Below, in pieces: positions 54,301 through 64,000 of a stretch of DNA of 64,000 nt. The notes beneath the pieces were generated by a model. The model ran no database searches. It saw only the letters and a list, made by a program, of their open reading frames with translations, and was not told where the DNA came from. The DNA lies in assembly GCA_932521025.1 (NCBI GenBank), contig OW051472.1, positions 2,294,001 through 2,358,000 of the forward strand, read 5' to 3'. The stretch comes from Oscheius onirici (Eukaryota; Nematoda; Chromadorea; Rhabditida; Rhabditidae). The position numbers were made by a program, and so were the translations under genes. How positions within the stretch are numbered: the stretch's first letter is position 1; the number at the start of each line of letters is the position of its first letter.

Positions 54301-56165
54301 CACTGCCTAGAAAGGTTAATGACTACACTTACCCTGCCTCTGTTAATGGATTCTGACCATTTCACGCATACTGTCTAGATCATAGTGCACCTAATAGTGG
54401 CAGGGGGTAATGCATAGCAGCCCTGAGTGGTTTGATATGAGTACATTGGTCTGTGACTGATCATTTGGATTTTTCACTAAACCTTACTCTTTTCATAACT
54501 TTGTATTTACTGCCGTCCCGGCTTTAGGCTCAGCCTTGAGTGTTTTAGACTATTCTCTTTCCTATTAGACAACGTTCCTATAAACCCTCTGCTTTCCTTC
54601 TCAATCTTTTCGTCTTATTGTACCATACAATGTTTTGCCCTCAGGCAAAATGAATATTCTAATTCTAATAGAGACCGACAGAAGACTACAGTAGGAAATA
54701 TTTTTTACGAATTTCAGTTGACCTCGACTACGTCGTGCCACAAAATCCGACTGAAGGATACACTCTCTACTCTTCAGCACAAGGAAAGACTTTCGAAGAC
54801 AACGAGAAAGACACACGTAAAGTGCATAAACTTGTTCAGTGAACATAATTTTTCAGGCAAGCTCAAGTTCGACCTCGGACGAGTCATTGGTAGTGGCCGA
54901 TTCAGCTGCATCTTCCGCGGTTACTGTCAGAAAGATGGGAAAGCTGATCCTCGGGAGAAGGCCATCAAGTTGATCCGTAGGGACAGCTGGAAAATGGACA
55001 GATATCTGCTTCTTGTGATGGAGGCCAAGGAAAACCGGTATGTTATACGTTCTGTCTCTCTGTTCCTCTGTTCTTCTGTCACCAAATTCAATTCGCTTCA
55101 TTCAGATTCGTTCTCCTCCCTTCTACCGGTTTTAGGGGAAGGTTCCCGGAGACTGAACATACCGTGTTCCTTACGATGCCGTTGATGAAAATGTCTCTGG
55201 CGAAGCTCTGGGTATGTCATGTTCTCTCAAACTTAAGTTATTCGGTTTAGCTTGAGTTGAAAGTCGTTATCCCTCACCGTCTCATTGTGCGACTGATGGC
55301 CCAAGTCGCTCAGGGCATCCAGTTCGTACATACCTTTAACCGTGTGTACGGCCGCCTCCAGCCGTCGAATATACTTTTCAGGGAGCTCAAAGTCGAACAA
55401 AACACTGACGGAAAGGTGAGAAAGATATTTTTTTTTACCTACAAAATTGTGAATTTAGCTCGAAGCTGTCCACTTTGATAGCGTGATCGTTGGAATTGAG
55501 GAGTCCTCCAATATTTCTGAAGCCGTGCAGATGAAACCTTTTGGAACGAGCGGTTACAGGGCACCTGAACTTGTTGCCAGTAAGTGAGAGTCAGAGAGAC
55601 AGGGAGACAGAGTGACGGACAGAGGGACAGAACAATTTTCAGAGCCCACTCTAAACTCCTTGCAAGAGTACAAATGGACTGACTCTTGGTCTCTTGGACT
55701 GCTGTGTGCCCAGTTACTCTGGCCGACAGATTACACCAACTTCTCCTATGAGGACAAGATTCCAATTGAGGACGAGAGCGGTCGAGCGAAGCGGTTGCTC
55801 CACTACAACTTCGCATTTGCTCCGTGTGCCGTTTCTCTGGAGATGACACTGTAAATCATAGCATAATAATACGGCAAAACATTTTTTCAGGAAAGGCAAG
55901 AGACAGACGTTGATGAATGTCTGGAAACATTACGTAAGCCACAAAGAGTTCAACACAAATGGAATGACATTGGTAAGAATTTTCAATATTAGTATGTAGC
56001 GGAAAATGTTTTCAGCAAGCGCTGTTCAAAAAGATCGGAAGAAAAACGGCCATGAACGAATACTGGACTCTCCTGAAGACCTGTATCGGGGACTGTCTGA
56101 AGAATCCTCCGGAGCGAGTTCAAATGGAATCTATCAGTGTCGTCCTCATGCAATACTCTCAGTGA
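48351..56165 (+). CDS. Predicted pseudokinase with long disordered, exon-repeat N-terminal region
   Basis: Start MPPKRKKLNDGEPVP; stop TGA at 56163-56165. After a basic N-terminus come at least six similar exons (49075-50276), each of about 30-40 codons with a P-G-[PTS]-S-[RG] core (VDRPGTSRQG, VNRPGPSRQT, AGQPGSSRQN). A Glu-rich region (51060-52190) and an acidic exon (DDENDEEDEENEDNSDDEDG) follow. The kinase domain starts after 54860: KFDLGRVIGSGRFSCIFRG has the glycine loop and EKAIKLI keeps the beta3 Lys. The catalytic loop is VYGRLQPSNIL, so HRD-x-K-P is replaced by Y-G-R-L-Q-P with no catalytic Asp. DFG is not seen (AVHFDSVIV). APE is present (GTSGYRAPELVA), as is DSWSLGLL. The C-lobe ends QYSQ. 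ATP binding may survive; phosphotransfer is unlikely. Intron 52297-54716 contains a CR1-like element. The family is not identified. Confidence 0.72.
49075..50276 (+). repeat. Tandemly duplicated exon-plus-intron units
   Basis: Exons near 49076-49190, 49249-49350, 49584-49691, 49742-49845, 49964-50058 and 50173-50276 are alike in length, phase and core (cctggaacatcccgacaa, cctggaccatcccgacaa, cctggatcatcccgacaa). Several preceding intron ends are also alike (aacttgtttttatag, aacttgtttttctag, acttgtttatag). Similarity across intron ends shows genomic unit duplication. The exon ending at 49845 uses a GC donor (CATCAAG|GCAAGT). Confidence 0.75.
52320..54668 (+). mobile_element. CR1/Jockey-type non-LTR retrotransposon, defective
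   Basis: Begins in the region before the reverse transcriptase (YNRTSHKLTNAIYKHSVKKQ). It continues with VSAFRPISITSIACKLMERI, VDIVYFDIKKAFDKVSHTIL, GDPQGSVIGPTLFILYV and SQFADDIKLYVSF (catalytic A-D-D), then the C-terminal block NTVRDLGVRYDNLLSFKPQY and VRSRMEFGSLLWNP, ending LLRLLDG at 54174. It is followed by about 480 bases of 3' UTR with a hairpin (gttttgccctcaggcaaaat) and a terminal tandem attctaattctaata. Frameshifts near 52810 and 53460 and a TAG at 52921 kill it. Endonuclease sequence is absent. It lies in the sense orientation in the pseudokinase intron, starting within about 25 bases of the donor. Confidence 0.85.
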
Positions 56166-56403
56166 AGTCGTTTTTTATTCCCCTTGTTATTGTATCCCGA
56201 TTTGTCCAGAATTACGGGTTCAAATCATGAAAGATTTTTATAGTCTGTTGATTATTACGAGTCCTGAATTATTTTGTGCCACGAATAAACTTTTCATTAC
56301 TTCCGGCTGGTTTTTCCAGGGCTTGTACTGAACAGTTGGTATCTCTCTCTGTCCCACTGTCTCCTGTCTCTCTGTCTGTCTCCCTTCTCCAGTTCAATTT
56401 TTA

Positions 56404-59400
56404 TCAATTCCTCATATCGTGATGACAAAGAGGACAGAACTTGACTCGGACCATGTACTGCTCGAAGGCTCTGTGATGACAAGAAGGACAAAGCCAGAAC
56501 TGGTAGTCGATCAAAGGACGGCCAGATGCCACACAGATCGGGAACTGAACTCAGTTTTTCAGCCAAAAAAGGCATAAAAATACCTTGATATCACATTCTG
56601 GACAAAACTGTGAGTAGTCGGGTATCATTCTTTCGCAGTGGATGCAAGAAATGAGCTGAGGACGAGTGTCTACTGGCGGGAATCTGGAGAGTCTTCTAGC
56701 ATGAAAATGAGAAAAACTTACTTGCTAAAGATTTGAACAGCCAGGTTCTTGAACTCTTCCTTCGTGTTCGAGTCCATTTTTTCCAACTTTAGGAAAGCTT
56801 TGGAACAGACGGCAAACTGGCGGTTTGCACAGCTTGTGACTGCTAAAAGAACCTGTGTTATTTACTGTTACTGGTTTTTTTGGCCTGGAAAATGAAGTAG
56901 TCATCAACTAACAAAGTTAGTCTTCACTATTTACCGGAATTGTGGAACATTTTTGTTCTTGTTATCGCTGTTATACAAAAAGCAAAAAGCTAGCAAAAAA
57001 GTAGAGTGCTAGGAAAGTTTGTTAGCAAAAAGTCCGCGTTATATTTCGGTCTTTTGGAGTGACTAGCTCTTAGAATCTGACCATCTAGCTATTTTCCTTG
57101 CCGTTACTTTATTATTGCTACGGTAGTGTAAGTTAATTGTCCGACATCCAGGCTCCTTCGAGTAGTTGGAAAAAAATTCTCGCTATATATCTAAACTTTG
57201 AACCACAAATATTTTTCGTTAGTTTAAAAAAACGATCATGTTTTGCACCATTTGCCTCTTTCAACAAATGTCTAAAAACTGCCCACCTAGCAGTGTATAA
57301 ATCTCTAACGGCTCCAGAAGATCGTCGTATTCCAGTAGATGAAGAGCAGTCTTCATGGCTGCATCGATTTGACCTGAAAAGTTGACTTCACTGAACTTGT
57401 TTTCGGGAGACAAAAAGTTTCATTAGTACTCTAAATGTCTTCCTTTTGATAAACAAGCAATAAGATAGTTCAATATGCCCAAATATCTCTATTTTCGCTG
57501 CAAAGACTGACCATCGTAGAGCTGTTTCTGAGCCATCATGTAAAAATGATAAGCCAATGCTCCTCTCCAGGCCGAGTCAATCATTCGACTCTCTTCCATC
57601 GAGACACCGGCATCTTCTCTGAGCAGTCCAGACAGGGCTACGGCTGCCTCAAATTCATTTTTAGACTGAGAACAATAAAAGAATTACATCGGTGTCCTTT
57701 TTGCCCTTCTCTTCGGCCATTTTCACTCGCTGATGGATATGAAAGTCCTCGATTAGAAGGGCTCCCATGACGTAAAGTTTCTTCAGTCGCAGACAGTCGG
57801 ACATTTTTAGGCGCTCGTCGTTGGCTATCTAGAAAAAGAAAAGAAACTTTTTGTTTGTCTGTACGATTGATTTATATGTGTAAATACACTTTTCAAGTTC
57901 TATTTTTTTCGCTTCACGAATATTATTTATTGTTTACGCCATCTGTTGATAAATTGGTCAAAGTACGCATGAAAACGCACTGTGGAAGGAAAACTATTTC
58001 TCTCCTACCTGACTCTTCTGCAGCTGTTACAACAGGGTTTTTTGGCAAAAAGTGTTCAAAATCAGCACTGAAAAGCTGAAAGATGTTGAGTGCCTTCGTG
58101 AAATAGAGATGAACAATTATTTTCCGAACTTTTTTGAAAACACGGACATATCCATCATGGTACGAGAATTTCGAAAAAAAAAGTCTAATGTCAGAAACCG
58201 CCAAGCGCAAAAATGCATGTCCTTCATGAAGCAAACTTTTTTTGCTTCACTATTCTCTTACCAGCTTGCTCATGCTACATACTCCTGAGTCCTCACTTTT
58301 GCAACAAAAAATACTCACAGCAAAAACGATCCTTGCAGCATCCAGATACTTTCCGGCTCGCTTATACAACTGTACAGCTGCCAGACTTCTTTCATTGCTT
58401 CCAGTCAGTTCGGCCGTATGTTTTTCGAGCAGTCCTTCGACATTTTGGAGATTGTGCTCATTGGAGAGGGAGATTGCCTAGAATTTCTTACTCTGTACTC
58501 TCATAAGCCCTTTGGTTCAGTGTTTTTCACTTATTGCTGGAATTTGTTATGCAACTTTCATATAAACAGCAGCAGGCTGCGCCGCCTGTCGGAGGCTTTT
58601 TTACATGCGTTTTCTTCTTTACTTCTGATCCCTTCCCCATCTGATCCCTTATGATCCCTTCCCCAATCAACCGAACTCTTCTTACCTCTTGCCTAGTTAA
58701 TTTCTCCATTTTCCGGCTATCCGATTCCTCTCTGATCTTATACAGATCAACCGGTCCCTTCTGCTCCCCTAGCGGTTACCCTGACTCTTCTTCCTACTCA
58801 AAACAATTTAGCAAAAATATTTGCCGAAGAGAGGAGTCGAACCCGGGTCGTCTGGGTAAGCGGCGACTCTTAAAGGGACAGTCTCATTATAGCCGTGCAG
58901 GCAGGCTTGTTGATTCTGGGTTGTTGCGCCGCGGCCAGGTTGGACTTTGCGGCGGGCTAAAAAAAATTCATTTCGCTTTTTTTCTGATTGTTTTTTGTTT
59001 TCAAATACGTCCCCCGATTAGATTTAGTTTTGCCATCAGAAAAATTGGAAGAGAATCGAGAACTGACGACAAAAATAGAAAAAAATGCGGTCCAATTTGA
59101 AAAACGGACCGAACCGGTCCAGCGCACATGCTTGCCCGGCCCGTTCCCTGCAGCCGGGACACAATCTGATGAAAATATTCTAGAAACTTATATGCTTCAC
59201 TTAGGTGTTACAACACAAGGGTTCCGTTTGATGCATTGGTGTGGGTTCTTGACAGCTCACAAAAGTTTCGTTAAAACGTTCTTTAGACAGACGATATCCT
59301 ATAGTTTTTCGCTTCAAGAATCGTGTACACCTTTAGCACTGAAAATTGATAAGTTCAAATTTTAGCTGCGTATACATTTAGTTTCTGATAAGCATGGCTT

Positions 59401-62400
59401 CAAGCCAAAAACTATCGTAAAAACAATTACGGTCAATCCTTTACATACTGAACGCCCTGAATGACATTTTTGCAGCAAAACTCCTATTATCGAATATTTG
59501 ATTGTTTCGTCGTTTGATCATATGCTGATAGAAGATAATTTCAACACTTTTCATGATTCACTCCGAGCTTTTTCAAGCAAAGTCTTTCATTTTTTTCTCA
59601 CTGCTTCACTTTATGAATCCTCACCCTTTCCCACTGATTCAGTTGAATACAGACATCCAGGGCCTCTTTCAGTTTGCCGCAGCGAAGATAACAAGAGACT
59701 GACTCGTCACACAGTCCACAATCTCCAAAAATGAAGCCCAGTTCCTGAATTTTGTTGTTCGAAACTACTTCCAGTACCTGTAGCATCGGGTGTCCATCTG
59801 ACAGCTTCTTGGCCAAGACTCTCATCCCATCAAAGTCTGCCAGCTTCAGGTAACAATAAATGAGCTTTTCTATGTAGCCGGCATGCTCAAAGTTGTCTCT
59901 TGCTAGTTTCCTGAACTTTTCTTCGAGATTTTAACTCAAAATCCATACCATTTCTGTCGCTCAAAGTAGTATTCTCCGACTTTCTGATGGGCTGTCTGAC
60001 GAAGAGTGTCGGCATTCATGCCGTGACTGCCAGTTCCGAGAAGGTTCAAGACCTGGAGGAAAATTTTTTTTTTTCATGTAAGATTGAAATAGACAACACG
60101 TTTCGTTTTTGATTTTTTAGTCAATTATTCTTTCTTCAATCAGTTTCGTTTAGAGACTCCGTAGCTTGTCCGATATCGATACTATCGGTATCGATATCGC
60201 TGTTTTCGATATCGACTGGCCAGAGACAAACACAGAGTAAACCACAGACACCACAGCTTTTTAATAGTTTAAATTGAGGTATTAAAAATTAAAAAGAAAA
60301 AGAGCAAGTGAATGGAAACAAAGACACAAAAGTAGGTTTATATCTGAAAAACAGCCGAATATGAAAAACTTAAATTTCAAAAAGTTCCAACTTAAATTTC
60401 AACCTAAATTTCATAAAACTTGAAAGTTTACGCCTGAGCGTTGATTGAAAATATGACTTTTTGTCTGAAGATTTTCAAAGTTTTATGCTTCACTTGAAAG
60501 TTATGCAGCCGTCTTTTTTTTTGAGTCAAGTGTTTTTTTTCGTAAGGCACTGTTGACCGACAATAACTTTTCAATAAATTCACTTCAAATAGTCGTCTCA
60601 CTATTTAAAAGGGCACAAAACTGACCTTTACGTAATCTTGAGTCTGTTTGTACATTTCCACAGCTAGGTCTCTGAAAAGAATCCGTTTTATCCACCATTT
60701 TCCCCAACAAAAACAGACCTTCTGTCACACTCAATATACAACTTTTCAGCCTCTTCCAGCTGCCCCAAGTAGGCACAGACGTCGGCTCTCTTGATCCGGT
60801 CATTCTGCACATTGGCGAGCTTCTTGCAGAACTGGAGGCCACAGTAGTCGCCCAGTTTCACCTAAAAGTTAGTGTGTTAGCTTTGAAATAGAGATGGTGT
60901 TTTCCAGATGGACGTTCCAGGTTTCACTGGCAGCTAAACAAGAACCAGTTGTCCTGTACCAATTATTTTGTTTCAGTAAGATAATTCTTTATAGGATTTT
61001 TTTTAGAAAAACTGAACAAAACGGCATGAAAGCAAACTTGGAAACTGTGGAGTATGTACCTTGAAACGCTTTGAAATCCATAAAAAAGAGTTATGTTTCG
61101 TTCTTACTGTAACTAAAAAGTAAAATGTGTGTTTCGATCAAATCGTTCTATAGTCATTCTATTACGTAAATATTCTATGTAAGAATGAAAGAACCGTGAC
61201 TCCAAGCTGGGTATTGAAGATATTTTTACGCCGTGCTCTCGTCATTTTTTGAAGCTTTATACAAAAAGAAAGTTGTGTTTCACTCTGACTATAAGAAAAG
61301 TTTAGTTTTCAGGTTTTCAACACCTGCGAAATTTTGTTTTCCATTAAAATACTCACATAGGCATGTTCAGCCTTCTCGATGTCCAGTCTTTTCAGGGAGA
61401 CTTCTGCCAGCAAGGTCCTGAAGTTTTTTCTTTCTAGGACGGAAAAAGGCAAACCATAGTTTGGGATGAGGATTTCTCTCGATGTATTCCACAGCCTGTT
61501 GGAGATTCGAAGAGCTGGTCAGAGTGGCTTTGGCGTCGCGAAGGGACTAAAAAACTAATTGTTGCTTTCCAGAAAAAACAAGTAGGGTAAATAACTGTTT
61601 CTGTTTCAGCGAAAAGAATTATTCATCTCATTTTTCTGTCTGTCAATACTTTCCTTGGATTTATTCCCCAGTCGCATAATGGTCAAAAGAAATACTACAG
61701 TGCACAACTTTTGGCAGATTTTGAAACAACCCAGTAATGTCGTTTTTCTCTCTCTTGCTTATGCAAAAAACTGTACTTGTGCCGTGAAGTGTACACGTCT
61801 CACTCAGAAAACCGATGTTCCCTATCCTCTCTAATAATTAATGTTTCGCCAGTGACACTTATGGTGCTCATTTTCAAGTTCTACATTCATCCGCGTGCCG
61901 CGCGAAAAAAAGACAATGACCTTGATCTCAATGTCCATGACACTCGAATTTTGTGGATGTTCTGGAGAGAGTAGAAATCTGTCCACTGAGACAGTTCTCA
62001 CAGAGAGGTTCTTGAACCGGCAGATGTACCTGGAAAAAGTTGTCATTTACTGTTCTGAACATTTACTTCAAAGTAGTAAAACCTTTTCATTTCTGTTTGT
62101 TGCACCAGGTGAAGATGGCTTCGTAGTTTTATGTTTCAGTTTTGAGATATTAGCTGGGCTCGCTTAGAAAACTGCTTTCTCGTGGTGTTTACGTCTAGAC
62201 CAGAACCCCACCGATAATATGTGTAGAAGAGGCATAGCTATTCTGGTAGACGGCTTTTCTCATAAGGAATTTGGTGGTATGAGACCAAGAAGGTTAAAGC
62301 GAGAGTCCAGCTACTGGGAACGTGGGCACTAAGTTGGTGCGCACAATTCAAATAAAATAGCGCGAAACGCAAGAAAAGCTGACAAAACTTTGATTTTAAT

Positions 62401-64000
62401 CAATTTTTCGACGATTTCAGCTGCATTTATGTTGTTTTTTGTCAAGTGATGTCAAGAAAGGTCATGTGAAGTGAAAGTAATAAAAAATTACAAGAAAAAT
62501 GGACGGAAAGGCCGACTTTCTACGATGTTCCCCAGAAAGTGTATTTTAAAGACCTATTTGCTTTTTTTTGATAGTTTCTTGTACGTTTTCGATTAGTTGT
62601 GCTCGAATGGACAGCTTATAAGTGAAAACACTCAGAAAACATTAAAAATTCAGGCAAAAACGTTATTTTCGTTGTTTTTGGAAAAAAATAATTTTGAACT
62701 CCCGCGGCAACATACAGTAGAATCGCCCCGCCCAATTTCGTAGCTGGACACCCGCTTTAATCAAACAGGATCATTTTGGCCTCTATGCTTACGACGAAAC
62801 AAAAATATTGAATACCGCTATTCTCAGTCAGTTTTCGGTTTTCAGTAAATATTTTACATTTCTTTTGATGCATATTTGCTCTCCACCGTTGGATTTTTCA
62901 TTATCATACGCTTATTTTCTACAAGTTACAAAATGTCCAAGCCCGAAAATTAGACGATTGGACTTCTTTGCAAGGAAAAGTGTTTTACGTTACATAATTT
63001 GCTTGAATCTTCGCGATGGTTTAGAATACACTAAAATGATGATGATTTCTACCCCAAATTAGAGACTCCATCCTCCAGAACAGCTCCTCTCATCACAATC
63101 ATCTTTCCTTTCTCGTTGTAGGCTATTGAGTCCTCTCGATCCTGAAATGTTTCGATCTTATTGTAAGTACTGAAATTGAGATTGTTTTCAATACTTTCGT
63201 CCCGAAGTTTTTACAAGGAAACCTACAGAGTCCCACTTAAAACTCCAGACGTCCTTCTTGTCCATCGGGACTGGTGTCTTGTTGCCTTTGGCGGTGTCAT
63301 CAATCGGCATCCACATTATCTGAAATAGGATTTTTCCAAACGCTTCAAAAAAGAACTGTGATTTTCAAAGCAAGTCTCTATTTGAACAAGCATTGAAACA
63401 TGAACTTTTTTTCGCAGTTTTCTCTTTTCCCTACTGTTTCTCCATCTAAAAATGTAAAATTTTAGGGATGTACTCCAGCGGGATAGACATCTGTACTTTG
63501 GAAGTTTGGGTTAGACTTTCGCAAAAGAAAATCTTGTTAGCGATGTATTACAATTTCTATGGAACAAAAATTGACAAGTTTTTCAAGTTTTGTACCGTAA
63601 CCTTTGTTGAAGCTACATGTGCTTCAACCGTAGCCCAAAAATAACTGGTAATCGAGAATCGAATTCTGTACAACTGATGATTCCTATATTTACCTCAGTT
63701 TCAAAATAAAACTTTTGGTATTATTGTAAAGTCTGCTGTTCACATTCAACTGTAACATGTGTAGAAGGTAGAGGCTTCACTCCAAGGAGCCTCTTATCTT
63801 CGGATGTGATCTCGGCCAGGTGAACTGCCTTGAAAACCGAATAAACTGGTTTTTAACTTACAAGGCTCTACGAATAGGAACAAGTGACTGGGAGGAAGTT
63901 TGTAAAAACGCTGAATTTTTTCAGTTAAGTTAACTTTTTTTCGATGTGCTTCAAAATTCTCGGAAATACTTTTTTTGCACGTTATTTTACTTTTCTTAGG
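56404..64000 (-). CDS. ifta-1: WDR35 / IFT121, intraflagellar transport complex A subunit (5' end outside window)
   Basis: Component of IFT-A, needed for retrograde transport and membrane-protein entry in cilia. Only the middle and C-terminal parts are here; the WD40 propellers extend past 64000. Recognised exons: VSMDKKDVWSFKWDSDREDS, then EKGKMIVVRG (63330-63060), matching the end of the second propeller; TPR-like helical exons at 61560-59590 (CYLRCGKLKEALDVCIQLNQ); and 57830-57290 (RLKKLYVMGALLIEDFHIHQ, AWRGALAYHFYMMAQKQLYD, AAMKTALHLLEYDDLLEPLE), very close to vertebrate WDR35. The C-terminal zinc ribbons have paired CxxC (ISCIHC, CPEC, FWLCPSC, FCPLCHHDMRN) with CVASGRPLIDYQFWLCPSC as the signature. 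Stop TGA at 56404-56406. The introns are larger than in its neighbours and hold repeat relics. The symbol follows the C. elegans orthologue. Confidence 0.82.
58835..59134. repeat. Cluster of repeat relics in a WDR35 intron
   Basis: Three pieces lie side by side. Near 58847-58866 gagtcgaacccgggtcgtct contains the complement of an RNA polymerase III B-box (GGTTCGACTC), as in tRNA-derived SINEs. At 58872-58893 aaagggacagtctcattata equals the left end of the 11451 MITE. At 59105-59134 cggaccgaaccggtccagcg then cacatgcttg equals the right end of the 105 bp MITE. None is complete. Confidence 0.55.
60165..60225. repeat. ATCGAT-rich palindromic tract
   Basis: Overlapping gatatcgatac, tatcggtatcgatatcg and cgatatcgac motifs form a self-complementary tract in a WDR35 intron. 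It may be a simple repeat or a tight hairpin. No function is inferred. Confidence 0.45.
63777..63857 (-). repeat. Segment of the WDR35 locus with two other copies in the window
   Basis: The complement reads gtttattcggttttcaag and then a frame AVHLAEITSEDKRLLGVK. It resembles an exon preceded by a short intron (GTAAGT at about 63861), but the frame meets a stop by about 63720 unless spliced, so exon status is not certain. Copies: 6655-6737 (plus strand, about 90% alike) and 4785-4848 (minus strand, about 70% alike). Confidence 0.55.

Noticed and set aside
56215-56235. acgggttcaaatcatg as a tRNA T-arm
   Set aside because: No acceptor, D-arm or anticodon stem can be formed around it.
1-64000. 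A bacterial or phage origin with a defence or biosynthetic cluster
   Set aside because: Spliced genes with short nematode-type introns, serpentine receptor, CAND1, WDR35 and non-LTR retroelements show a eukaryotic, nematode-like chromosome.

Overview
The window reads as a nuclear chromosome segment of a free-living-type (rhabditid-like) nematode. The evidence is many short introns (about 38-60 nt) with GT..TTTTCAG or TTTTTAG ends, acceptor-like sites directly before start codons with no obvious upstream exon (as expected for spliced-leader trans-splicing), a nematode-style serpentine chemoreceptor, and non-LTR retroelements of RTE and CR1/Jockey type. All gene structures below were built by hand from reading frames and splice sites, so internal exon borders are approximate. 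The species cannot be named from the sequence.

Layout, left to right: a minus-strand zinc-binding RING-like gene ending at base 1; a plus-strand Srh-like seven-helix chemoreceptor (2481-10188) whose introns are filled with foldback repeats, a hAT-type MITE and a mosaic RTE retrotransposon; a poorly resolved small plus-strand gene (11315-12498) with a MITE in its first intron; mercaptopyruvate sulfurtransferase (14877-16475, plus) converging on CAND1 (16642-22144, minus); a 3.6 kb repeat-rich gap with two long inverted repeats; a fatty acid amide hydrolase (25817-28359, minus) with a small secreted protein just upstream; a 496 bp hAT MITE with a perfect 8 bp target duplication; an oxysterol-binding-protein relative (30157-32889, plus); a basic/serine-rich nuclear-type protein (34194-36512, minus) divergent from a RING protein (36916-37785, plus); a type-B carboxylesterase (37916-40618, minus); retroelement relics; a second RING protein (42521-45124, plus) with an RTE fragment and a hAT MITE in one intron; a broken SLC6 transporter (45513-47447, minus); a long pseudokinase gene (48351-56165, plus) with tandemly duplicated exons and a CR1-type element in an intron; and WDR35/IFT121 (56404 to beyond 64000, minus).

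The genes do not form one pathway. They cover protein turnover (CAND1 for cullin ligases, three RING-like proteins), lipid and ester metabolism (FAAH, OSBP relative, carboxylesterase), sulfur metabolism, ciliary transport (WDR35) and chemosensation (Srh receptor; WDR35-dependent cilia are where such receptors work in nematodes). Most neighbours are convergent or divergent; the one place that looks operon-like is the small secreted gene followed by FAAH.

The most unusual observation is a roughly 80 bp piece matching sequence near 63777-63857 in the WDR35 gene, including what looks like intron sequence, inserted inside the RTE element at 6653-6751 between 14 bp direct repeats, with a third more decayed copy at 4785-4848.
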